Origin: Simkaniaceae bacterium
GTDB taxonomy: Bacteria > Chlamydiota > Chlamydiia > Chlamydiales > JACRBE01
Reading direction: 5' to 3'
Length of the DNA stretch: 40,473 nt
Assembly (NCBI GenBank): GCA_022763045.1
Contig: JALEGI010000017.1
Location: 1-40,473 of the forward strand
Shown: positions 31,673-40,256 of the stretch, in pieces
Position numbering within the stretch: the first letter of the stretch is position 1
Layout: each line of letters starts with the position of its first letter
Position numbers and translations under genes: made by a program
Notes under the pieces: model-generated
What the model was told of the DNA's origin: nothing
What the model saw: only the letters and a program-made list of their open reading frames with translations
Databases searched by the model: none

Positions 31673-32428
31673 TTAAAGAGGGGTGATTGAGCCTAAGAGT
31701 TTAGTTGGTTCATTTTGATCATTAAAAAGAATTTTCCAATTGACTTTGAAGTTCTCAATTTTGTTATCTTCAGTTAAAGTCCTGATACGCAGCGATTTTG
31801 TTGTTGTTGCTCTCAAGTCCGATTGCAATTCTTTCTCAACAAGTTCTCGATCTTCAAAATAGATTTTTTCCATGAGGTCTGCTGAAAACAAATGAGCTTT
31901 ATCTAGTGGAACTTTGAGGAGATTTCGGCAGGTATTGGACAAATAGAGAGAATCCTTTTTCAGGTCAAGCTCCCAAACTCCAGCATTTAGAGTTTCCAAG
32001 GCCCCCTCGAGTCTCTCATTTGCTATCCCCAAGTTGTGCTTAAGCATCTCATTGACATTAGCTAAACTAGGTAATGATAAAATTTTAGGCACTACAGGGA
32101 TAATTGCAATAGCTGTCGCCCAAGAGACAACTGCAGTTATTGCAAGCATGAGTGTTAGAAAGCGATAGACGGGAAAGTAAAAAATAATCGCTTCAATAAG
32201 GTGAGTAAATCCACATGAAACAATGAAAAGAGCAAAGAGAATAAAGACGCGATGAAAGGGAATATCACTACGTTTTCGAATAAAGTAGATTAGAATAATT
32301 GGAATAGCCATGTAGGCACCCCAGATCGCGATCTCTGAAGAGATATTTACCCAGCCAAGAGCATCAGACCAATTGCCACAGCGCCATCTCGGCGGCCAAT
32401 TTCCAGTGTAAAAAAAATATTCAAACAT
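31673..32428 (-). CDS. ETR1-like (ethylene receptor-type) membrane sensor with PAS domain, no kinase
   Basis: 251 residues from the ATG at 32428. Three membrane helices match the ETR1 N-terminal ligand domain: ISSEIAIWGAYMAIPIILIY (Glu32, Tyr39, Pro43), FIVSCGFTHLIEA (Cys72, His76) and a third helix ending VVPKILSLPS. Cys and His are the copper ligands of ETR1 (Cys65, His69), and the 40-residue gap between the acidic residue and Cys is the same (ETR1 Asp25-Cys65), but Asp is Glu here. A PAS domain follows (about 140-251). The protein ends there with no kinase, so its output must pass through the next genes. Similar domains occur in cyanobacteria and other bacteria; the ligand is not proven here. 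Confidence 0.8.
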   Translation of the reverse strand: MFEYFFYTGNWPPRWRCGNWSDALGWVNISSEIAIWGAYMAIPIILIYFIRKRSDIPFHRVFILFALFIVSCGFTHLIEAIIFYFPVYRFLTLMLAITAVVSWATAIAIIPVVPKILSLPSLANVNEMLKHNLGIANERLEGALETLNAGVWELDLKKDSLYLSNTCRNLLKVPLDKAHLFSADLMEKIYFEDRELVEKELQSDLRATTTKSLRIRTLTEDNKIENFKVNWKILFNDQNEPTKLLGSITPL

Positions 32429-32580
32429 GATTGTGAGACTACCATTGAAGATTGTTTTTATCAATTTGAATGCTCACAAGGTTGTGCGCGGCTTTCAATT
32501 TCTGCTAGCGTGTTAGAATATCAATATAGATACGAACTTGTTCCATCGACAAAATAGTCGAAAGTTCTGAGGAACACCTG

Positions 32581-34059
32581 TTAGTGAGTATGGGCTTTGA
32601 TAAACGACTCAGCTTTTGCAAAGAGATCTTTTTTCTTTGCAGGATCCATCTTATCGAGTGTGTTGACCATCATTTTGAGACGTGGTTGCTTGGCAAAGAA
32701 CTTGCGTTTCTTATCGATCGCCCTCCAATAGAGGCCATCGACAATCTCGCACCAAGGTCCCTTTTTATAGTCGCTCATTTTAATCAGATAGTTTGATCCA
32801 CAAATATAGGGCTTGGTTGCAAAAATGCCCCCGTCGCTAAATTGGCCCATGCCGTAGACATTTGGACCCATAACCCAGTCAGCACTATCGACAAAGAGCT
32901 CCATAAACCAGCAGTAGACCTCTTTCGGGTCCAGTTCACAGAGAAACATGAGGTTGCTTAGAATCATCAGTCTCTCAATATGATGGCAATACCCCCACTC
33001 GTTTGCCTTGTTAATTGCATCATCGAGCGTAGCAATTCCTGTGGTCCCATTGTACCAGCTCGACTTCATTTTTCTGCGGTGACCAAAGAAGTTACTCTTC
33101 TCCTGTTTTTCTCCAAAACAGAGGTCAATTCCACGGATAAACTCACGCCAACCGATCAGCTGTCTTACGTAACCTTCACGCGATTGGATCGGGATTTTTT
33201 TGGCAGAGAGGGCGGTATCTAAGACCTCCTCTGGAGTCAGAAGTCCCACATTAATCAGGGGAGAGAGCGCTGAATGAAACAGGAAGGGATCGCGCGTGGA
33301 GATGGCATCTTCGTAGGGACCAAATAGAACGAAGTACTCCTCAAAAAAGCGCTTCATCTCTTTAAGGGCCTCTTCTCGAGTGGTTGGGATCCAGGCGTTT
33401 TTTGTCGATCCTGGGTGCTTGGAAAATTCTTTTTCGACAAGAGATGCGACCTCTTTCGCATGTCCTGAGAGTTTGGGAGGTTTTCTTTTTGGGACCACCA
33501 CTGCTGCGGGTAGCGGCTTGCGATTTTCCGCATCGAAGCTAAACTTCCCCTGAACTGGGCCGTTGCTGGACATCAAGATATCTAGGCGTTTACGCTCGCT
33601 TTCATAAAAGGTCTTCATGAAGGGGCGCTTTTTGTGCCCAAGCTCCTGCTCAATTTCCTTTCCGCTGTTTAAAAAGAGGGGACTCTCAAAAATTTCCCAT
33701 TTAATTTTCAGCTTTTTTACGCAGAGATCGATCCACTCATAGTGGAAGCGATCTTCAATCTCAAAAGTTTTAAGGTGGGTGATCCCTTCATCTTTCAAAA
33801 TCTTCGCAAAGTGCGTTTCATAGGAGCTTGAGCCAGAGTTAAGCTCATAGTAGATCACTGTGTAGCCTTTTTCCCCAAGAGAGTCGGCATAGTTCCGAGA
33901 GGCCTCAATGAGAAAAAGAAGGCGTTTTTTGTGAAAGGCAAATCGCGTATAGAGGTGGCGATCTTCAATCATCAAGATAGGACAACTTTTATCAATCGGT
34001 AGATCTTCATGTGGGAAGAGGTGAGAGCCAAGTAGGTAGAAGCATGTAGAGTCACTCAT
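32581..34059 (-). CDS. Photolyase-related protein (FeS-BCP/PhrB type), cluster ligands altered
   Basis: 492 residues, similar to the bacterial (6-4) photolyase / deoxyribodipyrimidine photolyase-related proteins: MIEDRHLYTRFAFHKKRL near the N-terminus, YVRQLIGWREFIRG, YCHHIERLMILSNLMFL, WVMGPNVYGMGQFSDGG and TKPYICGSNYLIKMSDYKKG. This family normally has a 4Fe-4S cluster with two Cys in MSDYC-x-x-C; here the segment is SDYKKGPWC, so those two ligands are missing, though the later Cys is present. FAD binding residues seem intact. It repairs UV damage or senses light. Single gene, next to the sensor cluster. Confidence 0.88.
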   Translation of the reverse strand: MSDSTCFYLLGSHLFPHEDLPIDKSCPILMIEDRHLYTRFAFHKKRLLFLIEASRNYADSLGEKGYTVIYYELNSGSSSYETHFAKILKDEGITHLKTFEIEDRFHYEWIDLCVKKLKIKWEIFESPLFLNSGKEIEQELGHKKRPFMKTFYESERKRLDILMSSNGPVQGKFSFDAENRKPLPAAVVVPKRKPPKLSGHAKEVASLVEKEFSKHPGSTKNAWIPTTREEALKEMKRFFEEYFVLFGPYEDAISTRDPFLFHSALSPLINVGLLTPEEVLDTALSAKKIPIQSREGYVRQLIGWREFIRGIDLCFGEKQEKSNFFGHRRKMKSSWYNGTTGIATLDDAINKANEWGYCHHIERLMILSNLMFLCELDPKEVYCWFMELFVDSADWVMGPNVYGMGQFSDGGIFATKPYICGSNYLIKMSDYKKGPWCEIVDGLYWRAIDKKRKFFAKQPRLKMMVNTLDKMDPAKKKDLFAKAESFIKAHTH

Positions 34060-34161
34060 GAAGAAAAATTTACACTATGGGAGATTTTTGATCACTGTAA
34101 GGTTTGGATTAATTTTGAGATCCGTTAGACTAAATGACCGAAAATCAAGAGATAAAAGATT

Positions 34162-34737
34162 ATGAAACTCGAGCTCGACTGCACGTGGAACGAAAATAAA
34201 AACAGAGCTAAACAGAGCATCCACTTCGATTACCGGCCAAAATCGCTTTTTTCTATGCCAGATGAGCAGGTCTTTGAGCTCCAAAAGCTCGCCCACTCTC
34301 TTCCGCAAGCGACTCCTGAGGTGATCGGACAGATTGAAGCTCTGTTGAAAAAGTACCCCAAAAGTCTCTATGCTCAGGTCAACTACTATCAAGTGTTACT
34401 ATTTTTCGAACTGATCGAGGATGCTGAAGAGATCTCAAAGCAACTGCAAAAAGAGCATCCCGATGCCCTCTTTACCAAGTGCATCCTTGGCGGGGAGCTC
34501 CTTTCAAAAAAACAGTACGATAGGTTTCCTCAGCTCTTTAATCACATCGAGGTCCTCAAGGGCGCTTTTCCTAAAAGGCGCAGCTTCTTCTACGAGGAGG
34601 CTCTCAATTTTCACAACCTATGGGGACGCTACTTCTTGGAGACTGGAAATGGCGCTCAAGCAGATAAACACAAGAAGCTCTTAGTTTTTATCATGAATAC
34701 CCTACAAAGCTGCCAGCGTGCAACGGCTGAGGTATAA
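34162..34737 (+). CDS. Conserved hypothetical helical protein
   Basis: 191 residues, mostly alpha-helical, no signal or membrane segment. The middle region (about 45-110) looks like a degenerate TPR pair: VIGQIEALLKKYPKSLYAQVNY and LIEDAEEISKQLQKEHPDALF. I do not recognise the family. Its coding DNA has a normal third-position composition for this genome and it is the only sensible frame in this interval. It is divergent from the photolyase gene by about 100 bases. Confidence 0.7.
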   Translation: MKLELDCTWNENKNRAKQSIHFDYRPKSLFSMPDEQVFELQKLAHSLPQATPEVIGQIEALLKKYPKSLYAQVNYYQVLLFFELIEDAEEISKQLQKEHPDALFTKCILGGELLSKKQYDRFPQLFNHIEVLKGAFPKRRSFFYEEALNFHNLWGRYFLETGNGAQADKHKKLLVFIMNTLQSCQRATAEV

Positions 34738-34771
34738 GAGCAGCTTATTATAGGCAGTTTGCAAAATAAGT

Positions 34772-34800
34772 TTGTTTTAATTTGGTTTTTTTACTACAAT
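34772..34800 (+). promoter_or_regulatory. Promoter of the brnQ leader
   Basis: -35 TTGTTT (34772-34777), 17-base spacer, -10 TACAAT (34795-34800). The start of transcription would fall near 34807, right at the leader ATG (34808), so the leader would have almost no 5' UTR. Matches to consensus are moderate. Confidence 0.5.
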
Positions 34801-34807
34801 TAGGGTC

Positions 34808-34882
34808 ATGAACACCTGCAAAGCAATACAATACGCTGCTTTCGTCTCTCCGCTCGTCGTCGTGCGCCGCGTGCGCATATAA
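34808..34882 (+). CDS. Candidate attenuation leader peptide upstream of brnQ
   Basis: A 24-codon frame ending SPLVVVRRVRI, with a run of Leu-Val-Val-Val followed by Val and Ile; seven of 24 codons are for Leu, Val or Ile. It lies 53 bases before the start of the branched-chain amino acid carrier gene. Two hairpins overlap or follow it: AAAGCA/TGCTTT (34820-34825 with 34837-34842) and TGCGC/GCGCA (34863-34867 with 34873-34877), the latter followed 7 bases on by eight T (34885-34892). The arrangement fits attenuation by valine/leucine supply. The AGGG before the ATG is a weak ribosome site. Confidence 0.5.
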   Translation: MNTCKAIQYAAFVSPLVVVRRVRI

Positions 34883-34935
34883 TCTTTTTTTTATCAATCA
34901 TTCCCGTTCAACCCTTTTTTACTTAGAGTAGCTTT

Positions 34936-36012
34936 ATGCAAGGATTTTCTCGTTATCAAATCCTACCTTTAGGATTTACTATTTTTGCCATGTTCTTTGG
35001 AGCTGGCAACATTGTTTTCCCGCTGGTTTTAGGCCAGTATGCACAAAATCAGTCGATGATCGCCGTTTTTGGTCTCTCACTGACTGCTGTATTCATGCCC
35101 ATTTTGGGTTTCATCGCCATGGTATTGTACGATGGGGATTATAACGCCTATTTTAAAAGAATTGGTCGGATTCCCGGCTTTCTTCTGGCTCTTTTCATTA
35201 TTACACTACTGGGTCCACTTGGATCGGCCCCGCGCTGCTTGGTGATTGCCCACTCCACGTTTGCAGAGCTCACTTCTGGCTGCTCGCTGCCGATTTTTAG
35301 TGCAATCGCTTCCATCTTGGTCTACTTCTGCACAATCAAAAAGCGCTTTATCCTCACCCTTTTGGGCTGGGTTTTAACTCCCATGCTCCTTTTGTCCCTA
35401 CTGACAATTATCGTTATGGGAATTTTTACAGGATCAGAGCCTGCAATTTCTCCCATTTCAAAGGGAAGCCTCTTTTTCCATGGGCTTGAGCAGGGCTACC
35501 ATACAATGGATCTTCTAGCAGCGCTCTTTTTCTCTTCGAATGTATTAAAGGCAATAAAAGGGCATAAAAATGCAAAGGCGACAACCATCTGGGCGAGTCT
35601 CATTGGTGGACTCTTGCTTTGCGCCACCTATGTTGGGTTTTGCAAGGTCGCCTCTCTGCACCCCTCCATTCCAGGAAGTGGAGATTTTCTCGGAGCTTTA
35701 GCGATGAAGATTGCAGGGCCGTATGGGGGAATCTTGGTTTGCATCACAGTAACTCTAGCCTGTCTGACGACAGCAATTGCCCTGGTTTCCTCCTTTGCCC
35801 ATTTCATTCAGAAGGAAGTTTTTGGCGATAGAGAGTGCTACAAGTCCATCTTAGCAACAACTTTGGTCGTCACATTTTTTGTCTCGACGTTTGATTTTTC
35901 AGGAATATCAACCTTTTTGGGTCCAATCTTACGCCTTTGCTACCCAGGACTTATTGTTCTCACATTGGTAAATATTGGAGCCAAAATGATTAGGGGTAAG
36001 CGCTTGGCGTAA
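34936..36012 (+). CDS. brnQ: Branched-chain amino acid transporter (LIVCS family)
   Basis: A 358-residue inner-membrane Na+ (or H+) symporter for Leu, Ile and Val. The family opening is clear (LPLGFTIFAMFFGAGNIVFPLVLGQYA), as is the LLGPLGSAPRCLVIAHSTF segment around residues 92-110. About 11 helices are visible. It is somewhat shorter than E. coli BrnQ (about 440). An intracellular parasite lacking branched-chain synthesis would depend on it. The leader at 34808 probably controls it. Confidence 0.9.
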   Translation: MQGFSRYQILPLGFTIFAMFFGAGNIVFPLVLGQYAQNQSMIAVFGLSLTAVFMPILGFIAMVLYDGDYNAYFKRIGRIPGFLLALFIITLLGPLGSAPRCLVIAHSTFAELTSGCSLPIFSAIASILVYFCTIKKRFILTLLGWVLTPMLLLSLLTIIVMGIFTGSEPAISPISKGSLFFHGLEQGYHTMDLLAALFFSSNVLKAIKGHKNAKATTIWASLIGGLLLCATYVGFCKVASLHPSIPGSGDFLGALAMKIAGPYGGILVCITVTLACLTTAIALVSSFAHFIQKEVFGDRECYKSILATTLVVTFFVSTFDFSGISTFLGPILRLCYPGLIVLTLVNIGAKMIRGKRLA

Positions 36013-36034
36013 ACTCTGGCTGCAGTTAGGGGCC

Positions 36035-36778
36035 TTATGCCAGCGAAATGACATCACCAGCTGAATATTTTTTGATGCCAAATAATTGATGGAATCTAGC
36101 TAAAGTGGGAAAATCGACACAATGCATAGGGAGCAGTTTTGGTGGCTTCTCCCTTTGGAAGTAGTTCAACGTCTCTTTAACTGTTGTTTCATCATTTTCA
36201 AATAAATGAAAACCACCAATGACAGCATACAGGGGCTGTCCAGTGACTTTCTTGGCATACTCGCAGATATTGCAAATACCTGCATGAGAGCAGCCCGAAA
36301 TAACAACAGCTCCTTTTTCAGTTTTGAAGGCGATTGCAGAATCGTCTAAAAGCTCATCGTTATCAAGTCTGCCCTTTTCAAAAGTAGTTTTTCGAGGGAT
36401 TTCGCCGAGGAAAAAAGCATTTTCTGCAAACTCAAGGCTTTTACGTGAGGGGACTAGCTCAAAGTCTTTGCGTAATACTATAGTTTCCTCATTGGGTAGC
36501 TTTTTAAAAACATCCGGGTGGCATAGGATTTTTTTTCTAGAGGAAAATGGATGATATTGTAGACCGCGGGTGTGGTCGCAGTGAAAATGTGAAAGAACGA
36601 TACAATCAATTTCTTCTAAATCAATGTTTAGTTCTTTAGCATTACGAGTATATACATCAGAATATCCCGTATCAAAGAGGATTTTGGTCTCTCCAAATCG
36701 GATAAAACTAGAATATCCCCATTCAGCAAGACAACCTACAGAACTTGAAGTATTTTCACAAAGTATCGCAATTTCCAT
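36035..36778 (-). CDS. Metallo-beta-lactamase fold hydrolase
   Basis: A 247-residue MBL-fold protein, close to the family named for 7,8-dihydropterin-6-methyl-aminobenzene phosphate synthase. The ligands are SHFHCDHTRGLQ (about residues 63-74; HxHxDH), GCSHAGICNI (about residues 161-170) and the C-terminal LLPMHC. The start MEIAILCENTSSSV and FGETKILFDTGYS are typical of this group. No leader. Substrate unknown. It converges with brnQ, with 22 bases between the stops. Confidence 0.88.
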   Translation of the reverse strand: MEIAILCENTSSSVGCLAEWGYSSFIRFGETKILFDTGYSDVYTRNAKELNIDLEEIDCIVLSHFHCDHTRGLQYHPFSSRKKILCHPDVFKKLPNEETIVLRKDFELVPSRKSLEFAENAFFLGEIPRKTTFEKGRLDNDELLDDSAIAFKTEKGAVVISGCSHAGICNICEYAKKVTGQPLYAVIGGFHLFENDETTVKETLNYFQREKPPKLLPMHCVDFPTLARFHQLFGIKKYSAGDVISLA

Positions 36779-36908
36779 TTTTTACCTGAAGCTCATCAAA
36801 TAGACAGGCAAAGAGTTTATAGATGTCAACACCACCCATCAACAAAAAAGTTCAATTGACTAGATCATTTTTGCTAAATATATTGAGAGATTTTCAATTC
36901 CTTGGGTA

Positions 36909-37676
36909 TTGCAAATTTATTTTGTGCAGGCTATTTTGCTCACCCTTATCACACCGAGGATCTTAGCCACTTTGCATGTGTATTTTTCCATAATCATTCC
37001 CTGTTATAATGAAGAGGGCTACATCAAAAAATGTCTCCACTGTTTGGAAAATCAAACAATGCCCTTCAAAGAGTTTGAGGTGATTGTTGTCGATAATCAA
37101 TCGACAGACAATACATCAATTGTTGCTTGCGAGTTTGAAAAACAGACCAAAATGCAGATGCGTTTACTAACCGCTGTTAGCAGGGGAGTGAGTAATGCAC
37201 GCAATAGAGGAGCTGAAATCTCGCGCGGAGAATATCTTGTCTTTCTAGATGCAGACAACACCTCAGATCCCAATCTCCTCAATTCAATCCGTTGTCAGAT
37301 AGTAAAAAGTGGCAATTTCGCAGGAGTGATTAAAACGCTTCCATCTTCGAAGACGGCTTTAGGAATGGGGGTATTTATTCTTCTTGATCGTATAAAAAAA
37401 ATTGGGCCGCGCCCATTTGGTAAAAATTACTGCGCCAAGGATCTATTTCTTAAGGTTGGCGGTTATAATAATGGTATCGCCTTGGGCGAGAATGTCGAAT
37501 TTCTTCTCAAAGTTAAGAAATGTCTCAAACGCACAGGAAAAAAAATAGACTATATTTCTACCCCTGTCTACTGTTCAATGCGCCGCTTTGCAAAAGAGGG
37601 GTTTCTGAAAGTGCTCTTGCAATGGTTGAGTGGGTATTTGGGGTTCTATGGAAGGCAATACAAGGTAATTAGGTGA
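36909..37676 (+). CDS. Family 2 glycosyltransferase with hydrophobic N-terminal extension
   Basis: A GT-A enzyme: FSIIIPCYNEEGYIKKCL, VVDNQSTDNT (about residues 60-69), GVSNARNRGAEISRGEYLVFLDADNTSDP with DAD as metal motif, and the ending region GENVEFLLKVKK. The start is uncertain: TTG at 36909 adds a hydrophobic leader (MQIYFVQAILLTLI), while GTG at 36924 or 36978 gives a shorter form. No good SD precedes any. It is followed after three bases by an MFS gene. Similar enzymes attach sugars to lipid or polysaccharide. Confidence 0.8.
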   Translation: MQIYFVQAILLTLITPRILATLHVYFSIIIPCYNEEGYIKKCLHCLENQTMPFKEFEVIVVDNQSTDNTSIVACEFEKQTKMQMRLLTAVSRGVSNARNRGAEISRGEYLVFLDADNTSDPNLLNSIRCQIVKSGNFAGVIKTLPSSKTALGMGVFILLDRIKKIGPRPFGKNYCAKDLFLKVGGYNNGIALGENVEFLLKVKKCLKRTGKKIDYISTPVYCSMRRFAKEGFLKVLLQWLSGYLGFYGRQYKVIR

Positions 37677-37679
37677 AGG

Positions 37680-38909
37680 GTGGCTTCAAAAAAAATATTA
37701 GCTGCAAGTGTGCTAGGAAATGCACTTGAGTTTTATGATTTTACACTCTACGGAGTCTTAGCTCTTGTACTTTCTAAACACTATTTCCCTGGCAGTGATG
37801 ACACTGCTAAGCTTTTATGTAGTTTAGCGGCTTTCGCAGTAGGATTTGTCACGCGTCCATTTGGCGCACTTCTCTTTGGACATTTGGGAGATACTCTTGG
37901 AAGAAAGGAGTCTCTTTCCCTATCGATTCTGTTAATGGGCGTTCCAACTTTTCTCATAGGTGTCATGCCAACCTATCAAACCATTGGCCTCTTTGCCTCG
38001 ATTTCAGTATTCTTTTGCCGGCTTCTTCAGGGGATTTTTACAGGAGGGGAATACAACGGTGCAGCTATCTTCTCAATCGAGCATTTTGGCCAAAAATCTT
38101 CGGGTTTCATTGGTGGGGTGATTACTGGATCGTGTGTCATTGGCGCAATGGCCGCGACTCTGCTTGGAGCTTGGTCTCAAGGTTCTAATATGCCTGAATG
38201 GGCTTGGCGAATTCCTTTTGTCTTAGGTGGAGCTTTTGCGCTTTTGGGCTATTTTATCCGACGTGGTATAAGCGAGACCCCAGATTTTACTCAGCCAGGG
38301 AATAAACTCTCGTTTTTGACAATTTTGCGCAATTTTCCCTACCCCTCTTTTGTTGCTTTTATGTGTGGTGGTTTCAATGGAGCGCTAACATATACGCTTT
38401 TTGGCTTTCTAAATATCTATCTTTCAAGGTATCTCGGCGCTGCGATTGATCAGGCGATATGGTTAAATCTGTTTGGTTTATTTGCCTTTTTAGTGGGTAG
38501 TCCATTTTTCGGATACTGCCTAGATACTTTTGGAAAAACAAAATATCTTCAGAGTGCTCTTCTCGCTATTTTTCTCATTCTTATTCCCATATTTAAACTC
38601 TTGAATACTTCTTTTGCCTTGCTTGGGCAAATTCTTTTGGGATTGTGCGCTGCAAGCATTGCTGGCAGCTGTCATGCTCTTATGCAAGAGCTTTTTCCTG
38701 TAAATCAACGTTGCCGAGGAATCTCAGTTAACTTTAGTTTAGGTATGGGGCTTTTTGGAGGCATTACGCCTATTGTCTATGTACATTTGATTGAAAGGCA
38801 GGGGGTAGGATTGCTATTTCCTCCGCTTTTTCTTATGGGATTGACCATCTGCTTTGGCTTGACAATGTTTATTGCTAATATCAAATCGCCTCATCACGCT
38901 GCTGGCTAG
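37680..38909 (+). CDS. MFS transporter of the metabolite:H+ symporter (ProP/MHS) type
   Basis: 409 residues, 12 helices. NALEFYDFTLYGVLALVLSKHYFP and FVTRPFGALLFGHLGDTLGRKESL (about residues 58-82) are the signature of MHS-family symporters for proline, betaine, citrate or similar. The gene starts with GTG at 37680 behind AGGTGAAGG, three bases after the glycosyltransferase. Residues GIFTGGEYNGAAIF are also as in the family. Substrate is not identified; host organic acids or osmolytes are likely. Confidence 0.9.
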   Translation: MASKKILAASVLGNALEFYDFTLYGVLALVLSKHYFPGSDDTAKLLCSLAAFAVGFVTRPFGALLFGHLGDTLGRKESLSLSILLMGVPTFLIGVMPTYQTIGLFASISVFFCRLLQGIFTGGEYNGAAIFSIEHFGQKSSGFIGGVITGSCVIGAMAATLLGAWSQGSNMPEWAWRIPFVLGGAFALLGYFIRRGISETPDFTQPGNKLSFLTILRNFPYPSFVAFMCGGFNGALTYTLFGFLNIYLSRYLGAAIDQAIWLNLFGLFAFLVGSPFFGYCLDTFGKTKYLQSALLAIFLILIPIFKLLNTSFALLGQILLGLCAASIAGSCHALMQELFPVNQRCRGISVNFSLGMGLFGGITPIVYVHLIERQGVGLLFPPLFLMGLTICFGLTMFIANIKSPHHAAG

Positions 38910-38981
38910 ATATTCACTAGATCTTTATTGATGGGAGGAACATAATTGTACTATTCAGGCTTAAATAAAGAAAAAAATTGA

Positions 38982-40223
38982 ATGTCAAAAAAACTACCTT
39001 CTATTCCAGGGACAGTTTGGGGGATCGGATTTGTTGCGTTGCTTGTCAACCTCTCCTCCATCATGATCTATAGCCTCTCACCACTATTTCTAACGCATGT
39101 GTTTGGATTAAGCATTCTCTATTTGGGGCTTTTAGAGGGAGTCATTGAATTTACCGCTTGGGCTACGCGAATTTTTGCCGGTGTAATTAGTGATTATTTT
39201 AGAAAGCGCAAGCCTATACTAATCTTTGCCTATTTCATAATCCTATGCACGCGGCCAATTTTTGCCCTTGGGTCTAGCATTTCCTGGATCTACTCTGCAA
39301 AAATTATGGATAGATTTGCCAATGGTATACAGGCCACTCCTCGCGAGGCCCTGGTAGGCGATGTTGCTCCCAAAGAAATCAAAGGGGCGTGCTATGGTAT
39401 GCGGCAGTCATTAGGTGTCTTTGGTTCTGTTTTAGGTGCGGGTGCTGTTACATTGTTGATGCGTAGCACGGGAAACGATTATCGATTGATCTTTTGGATA
39501 GCATCCATACCAATGCTTTTGGCCCTTGGAGCCCTATTATTATTTGTCAAAGAAACTCCACATGTTGAAATAGGTAATGTCCCTAGAAAAGATTCTGAAA
39601 AGTCTTTCTCTAACCTTTTTCAAAACCTTTTGAAACTTGATAGGGGGTATTGGATATTACTGTTCGTAGCCGGGATATTTATGGTGTCTAACTATGGAGC
39701 GACGTATCGCATTATCCAGGCCGAAAAACTTGGATTTTCCGCCGCTAACATAGCCATTATCATGATTGTTCAAAATTTCGGCATTATGCTTAGCTCCTTT
39801 CCTATTGGTAAACTATCTGATACATTTCACCGTCGGTTCCTTTTGGGAGTCGGGTTTGCAATTGCAATTTTATCAAATCTCGTATGGACCTATAGTCAGG
39901 GGCAGCTAGGAGCTCTCACTGCTACAGCTCTGTGGGGCATTCAGATGGGCATTACCCAAAGTTTGATTGCAACAATGGTTGCAGATGCCGCAGGCAAAGA
40001 GTTGCGCGGCACGGCTTTTGGAATCTATTATTTTGTGACAGGAGTTGCTCTCTTTTTAGCCAACTCACTGACGGGCTGGCTTTTTGATTTTGTAGGGCCT
40101 ACATCAGCATATCTTGGAAGTACACTCTTTGCAGGACTTGCGATCTGCTTGCTTCCAGCTATTCCATCACGAGAGCTTGCAATTCAAGATCATATGCTCT
40201 CAAAATCAGATGCAAAATCGTAG
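38982..40223 (+). CDS. MFS transporter
   Basis: 413 residues, 12 helices, with the loop 2-3 MFS motif as FAGVISDYFRKRKPIL (about residues 65-80) and a second one in SSFPIGKLSDTFHRRFLLG. It is not close to the previous MHS protein. DRFANGIQATPREALVGDVAP around residues 110-130 recalls MFS members of several drug- or metabolite-efflux groups. Substrate unknown. No strong SD is visible (AAAGAA). Seventy-two bases separate it from the previous gene. Confidence 0.88.
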   Translation: MSKKLPSIPGTVWGIGFVALLVNLSSIMIYSLSPLFLTHVFGLSILYLGLLEGVIEFTAWATRIFAGVISDYFRKRKPILIFAYFIILCTRPIFALGSSISWIYSAKIMDRFANGIQATPREALVGDVAPKEIKGACYGMRQSLGVFGSVLGAGAVTLLMRSTGNDYRLIFWIASIPMLLALGALLLFVKETPHVEIGNVPRKDSEKSFSNLFQNLLKLDRGYWILLFVAGIFMVSNYGATYRIIQAEKLGFSAANIAIIMIVQNFGIMLSSFPIGKLSDTFHRRFLLGVGFAIAILSNLVWTYSQGQLGALTATALWGIQMGITQSLIATMVADAAGKELRGTAFGIYYFVTGVALFLANSLTGWLFDFVGPTSAYLGSTLFAGLAICLLPAIPSRELAIQDHMLSKSDAKS

Positions 40224-40256
40224 ATAAATAATGACTAATTTAGCAAAGAGGTGACT

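Noticed and set aside
32465-32580. Inverted repeats (GAACTT..AAGTTC with inner GAC/GTC) between photolyase and sensor gene
   Set aside because: Short and interrupted; could be part of a promoter or terminator, but nothing decides it.
34075-34392. 105-codon open frame on the minus strand overlapping the gene at 34162
   Set aside because: The plus-strand frame is longer, with more protein-like composition; the minus frame has no start signal or motif.
36779-36908. Intergenic 130 bases before the glycosyltransferase
   Set aside because: AT-rich with no clear promoter boxes, RNA gene or repeat that I can support.
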